DNA from: Paenibacillus_G filicis
GTDB taxonomy: Bacteria > Bacillota > Bacilli > Paenibacillales > NBRC-103111
Reading direction: 5' to 3'
DNA length: 64,000 bases
Assembly (NCBI RefSeq): GCF_038070315.1
Contig: NZ_JBBPCC010000012.1
Span: 1 to 64,000, forward strand
Part shown: piece after piece, positions 61,276 through 64,000 of the stretch
How the letters are laid out: each line of letters opens with the position of its first letter
How positions within the stretch are numbered: the first letter of the stretch is position 1
Notes under the pieces: generated by a model
The model's database searches: none
What the model was told of the DNA's origin: nothing
Seen by the model: only the letters and a program-made list of their open reading frames with translations
Made by a program: the position numbers and the translations under genes

Positions 61276-64000
61276 CTATCTCAGACTCCGCACCATCTCG
61301 TTGACCTTGATGGCCAGTTCCTTGTAGAAGCGGTACATCTCTTCACCGTCCGCATAATCCCCGCGATCGTAGTCCAGCGCAGACTTCGCATCCTGGTACA
61401 CGCCCGCCATCTCCTGCAGCTTGGCGACCAGGCCTGAGATATCCTCGGAGGCCGTGAGCTGGCGGATGCGGTCCGCTGTCTTGCGCTGCAGCTGGGCGAG
61501 CTGCTTGGGCTCCAGCGCCCGGAGCTTGCCGTACATCTCGAAGTCCACGAAGCGTCCGGCCTGCATCACGTTGGCGAACGGCTCCCACGCATCCTCCTCG
61601 GCACCGTGATCATACACATACAGCGCTCCGCGGCGTCCGATCGTGCCGGTGTAGATCGCCTCGATATACTGCTTGAGAAGCCGTTCCTCGTCCTGATGGG
61701 CGGCGAGCACCTTCTCCAGCGCCTCCAGCCGCTCACGGATCCGCTCGTACTTCCCGAGCTCCTCACGTACCTGGCGCAGCTGCTCCGGCGAGCGGATCAG
61801 ATTCTCCTTGGCCAACTCTTCGCTGACGCTGCCGAAAATATCCTTGATGCTCTCCGTCTCCAGCCCCTGCTCCAGCAAAGCGCGAAGGTCGGTTACGCAG
61901 CGCTTGACCTCGCCCAGATTCGGACGGGCCTCCTGCAGCTGCATGCTGTAGCCGGCCAGCCTGCGGTCCAGATCCAATGCTCCGGTCACCACGCATTCGT
62001 AGCGGTGGATCGTGCCGGAATCGGCTGATTTCTCTCGGATGACGCCCTGCTTGACTGCCAGGTCGAAGATGCTGCGCACCTCCGCATTGTAGCCGCGCAC
62101 CCGTCCATTGACATACGTATCGCCCCAGGAACGCTCGGGAATCGGCGACGGCAGATACGTCCAGTTGATCCGGTCGGTCTGCACCAGGTGGCGGCCGATG
62201 CCTTCCGGCTCGAGAATGGAGCGCTCATAGCTTTCCTCATACACCTTGAGCGGCGTATACAAGAACAGAGGGACCCCGTTCTGCGTGTTCAGCCAGAAGA
62301 TGCGGTTCTTCACTTCGCTTTCCTTGATCGTAAAGCGGGAGTTGGCGATCGCATTATCCTGGAACGCCCGGATGCCCTTGAAAATATTCGGTGCCTTCAC
62401 CGGCACCGAGACGAAGCCCCAGGAAGGGAAATTAAAATGGCCGGATGAGTTGGTCAGGTGGAACACCGGCTTCGCTTCCTCGTACAACCGTCCGGCAATA
62501 CGCTGCTCGACCAGCTTCTCGATGGAATCCTCATGGCCGTACTGAATGACCAGATACTCCTCCATCGACTTCGTGATCAGCTCGCCGAACTGATCCGTCA
62601 GGAAGTCCGAGATGGAGCCGACGATATCGACCTCCTGCTCCTTGACCCACTGGTTAGCCTTATTCAGCAGCTCCTGCGTGAAGTCGCGGATCAGCTCTTG
62701 AGAGTTGCGGTCCTCGGTTAGCCGGCCGATCATCTTGGCCATATCCGGCACACTGACGACATTCCAGTAATACGTGCGATTGCCCTTGTGATCGACCTGC
62801 TCCTCCCCGTTCAGCAGCAGATTTCCATTTTTCTCAAAGATCCGGTTCAGCTCGTTCAGCAGCTCGGTGAATACCTGGTAAATCCGCGAATTGTCGTTAT
62901 TGATCAGCGTGTACAAGTCCTCGTAAAATTCAATCATCTGCTCCATCCGCTCTCGGTCGGCATGCAGCATGTATTCCTGAATTTTCGCCTCAATATAGGC
63001 GTCCTTCTTACGGTCCTTGGAGATGAATGCACTCTTGGCCTCGCCAAGCTTCTGGAGTGAACTCTCCTGCGCAGCTTCCAGGTCCTGCGGCAGACGCAGC
63101 AGATTCTCCTTGAGCGCCTCGATATAGGAGGAAATCAGCTTCAGCAGGCAAAAGCCCTTATCCTGCAAAATAATACGCGACGCATAGAACGGCCCCTGCT
63201 CTGGATGGAGAAACACGCGCGTGATCTGCTCGGTGAACCGCTCCTTGACCTCGCCCGGCAGCTGCCGGCGGCACTTGATATATTCCTCGCGCGCCCGCGA
63301 CAGATAGCTCTGCTCCAGCTCCGTATCGACGTGGACCACCTGCTGCTTTACGACATTGTTGTAGCTGAGACGCTCGCTGTTCTTATAGCCGGGCAGCGCC
63401 TCAGGCACACGCTTATCGAACTCCCGATGGATCGAGTCGGGGTCAAGCCCCAGCTTATGCGCCAGCTTCTCGACATCCTCCTGCGACGGTCCGGCCTTGA
63501 ACATCTCGTCCATGCGCTGGAATACTTTGTAGGCGAGAAATGTCGTCATTTCCTCAATCGGCAGCACGGCGGAGGAAGCGCCCAGAATATTGTACTGATA
63601 GTTAGCGGCATAGGCTTTCGGCATCTGGTTGATATTGGTGCGGATATTGCTGATATAGTCATGGATGGCGAATTCCTCGCCGGAAGCCTTCTGCTCGCTC
63701 GCCATGAAGTTGGTAATATTCTCGGCCGTCACATTCATGCAGTAGTCGTAGGCGTTCTCCAGCAGCTTGCCCTCAAGATTCGTCGCTGAGATCAGATGCG
63801 CCAGATTGAATGGCGGCATCGGCGACTGGACGTTCAGGATGTTCGCATATTGCTGGCGGAACCGCTCTCCGCGCTCGTCCACATTCATCCAGTAGTCAAG
63901 CTCCTTGAGCGCGGCGTAGCCGTTTTTCTTGATATATTCGCGGGAATGCTCGGTCAGGCTCTTGTTCGCAAGATTGACGTCCGGGGTAAAGAGGTAGCCC
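61276..64000 (-). CDS. Tubulin-like protein, C-terminal part (runs off the window)
   Basis: The frame stays open from the TAG at 61276 to the last base, about 907 residues; an internal ATG at 63888 is not a start since the frame continues upstream (VNLANKSLTEHSREYIKKNG, then YAALKELDYWM). That segment and the length fit the bacterial 'tubulin-like' family (Tubulin_2), proteins of about 1100 residues whose N-terminal GTP-binding domain would be outside the window. The middle has long helices (LLNELNRIFEKNGNLLLNGE); the C-terminal 150 residues form a coiled coil. First visible gene of the six-gene unit. The tubulin assignment must be checked on the missing N-terminus. Confidence 0.62.
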   Translation of the reverse strand, partial: GYLFTPDVNLANKSLTEHSREYIKKNGYAALKELDYWMNVDERGERFRQQYANILNVQSPMPPFNLAHLISATNLEGKLLENAYDYCMNVTAENITNFMASEQKASGEEFAIHDYISNIRTNINQMPKAYAANYQYNILGASSAVLPIEEMTTFLAYKVFQRMDEMFKAGPSQEDVEKLAHKLGLDPDSIHREFDKRVPEALPGYKNSERLSYNNVVKQQVVHVDTELEQSYLSRAREEYIKCRRQLPGEVKERFTEQITRVFLHPEQGPFYASRIILQDKGFCLLKLISSYIEALKENLLRLPQDLEAAQESSLQKLGEAKSAFISKDRKKDAYIEAKIQEYMLHADRERMEQMIEFYEDLYTLINNDNSRIYQVFTELLNELNRIFEKNGNLLLNGEEQVDHKGNRTYYWNVVSVPDMAKMIGRLTEDRNSQELIRDFTQELLNKANQWVKEQEVDIVGSISDFLTDQFGELITKSMEEYLVIQYGHEDSIEKLVEQRIAGRLYEEAKPVFHLTNSSGHFNFPSWGFVSVPVKAPNIFKGIRAFQDNAIANSRFTIKESEVKNRIFWLNTQNGVPLFLYTPLKVYEESYERSILEPEGIGRHLVQTDRINWTYLPSPIPERSWGDTYVNGRVRGYNAEVRSIFDLAVKQGVIREKSADSGTIHRYECVVTGALDLDRRLAGYSMQLQEARPNLGEVKRCVTDLRALLEQGLETESIKDIFGSVSEELAKENLIRSPEQLRQVREELGKYERIRERLEALEKVLAAHQDEERLLKQYIEAIYTGTIGRRGALYVYDHGAEEDAWEPFANVMQAGRFVDFEMYGKLRALEPKQLAQLQRKTADRIRQLTASEDISGLVAKLQEMAGVYQDAKSALDYDRGDYADGEEMYRFYKELAIKVNEMVRSLR

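Noticed and set aside
1..64000. tRNA, rRNA, or CRISPR loci
   Set aside because: No cloverleaf, rRNA-conserved segment or repeat-spacer array was noticed on either strand; a systematic scan could not be run.

Overview
The window looks like chromosome of a Paenibacillus-like member of the Paenibacillaceae. The basis is a Firmicutes-type sigma-A gene, very large exported proteins with C-terminal S-layer-homology (SLH) repeats, AGGAGG-type ribosome binding sites, frequent GTG/TTG starts and a GC-rich backbone broken by an AT-rich island. Almost every gene is on the minus strand. I saw no rRNA, tRNA or CRISPR array.

Layout. 1-126: 3' end of an IS3-family element cut by the window edge. 172-7070: housekeeping block with a DEAD-box RNA helicase, a glycosyltransferase plus DUF1796 pair, a decayed tagaturonate-epimerase-like gene, a MerR/TipAS regulator with a classic 19-bp-spacer promoter, and rpoD. 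7382-9549: a broken sugar-phosphate isomerase gene and an orphan sugar-binding lipoprotein. 9773-33338: a 23.5-kb operon for three giant secreted proteins (about 1814, 2562 and 3177 residues, two with SLH anchors) followed by a small HtrA-like exported protease; two of the junctions carry a hairpin. 33.6-43.0 kb: an AT-rich accessory island made of Rhs polymorphic-toxin tails (one with an open toxin tail, two degenerate), candidate immunity genes with look-alike terminators, IS3 and IS110 pieces, a lone P-loop ATPase and a rolling-circle Rep (HUH) element with inverted repeats.

43258-52387: a sulfur-metabolism locus. A tightly overlapping operon (GNAT acetyltransferase, two flavin monooxygenases, M20 amidohydrolase, amino-acid ABC binding protein and two permeases) resembles the Bacillus ytm/yxe operons that import S-substituted cysteines, N-acetylate them, cleave the C-S bond and deacetylate the product to cysteine. 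No ATPase gene is present. An Rrf2 regulator and a divergent MFS exporter sit beside it. The operon promoter and the exporter promoter share the same palindrome over their -10 boxes, and the operon leader holds an attenuator-like terminator.

52481-64000: the most unusual region, six co-directional genes. In transcription order they encode the C-terminal part of a probable tubulin-like protein (running off the window), an unknown 870-residue protein, a six-TM protein whose VWA domain is predicted outside the membrane, an unknown 211-residue protein, a zinc-ribbon TRAFAC GTPase, and a GTPase-associated-protein-1-like protein with one TM segment and an external Ig-like tail. Together they suggest a GTP-driven complex that spans the membrane, of unknown function.
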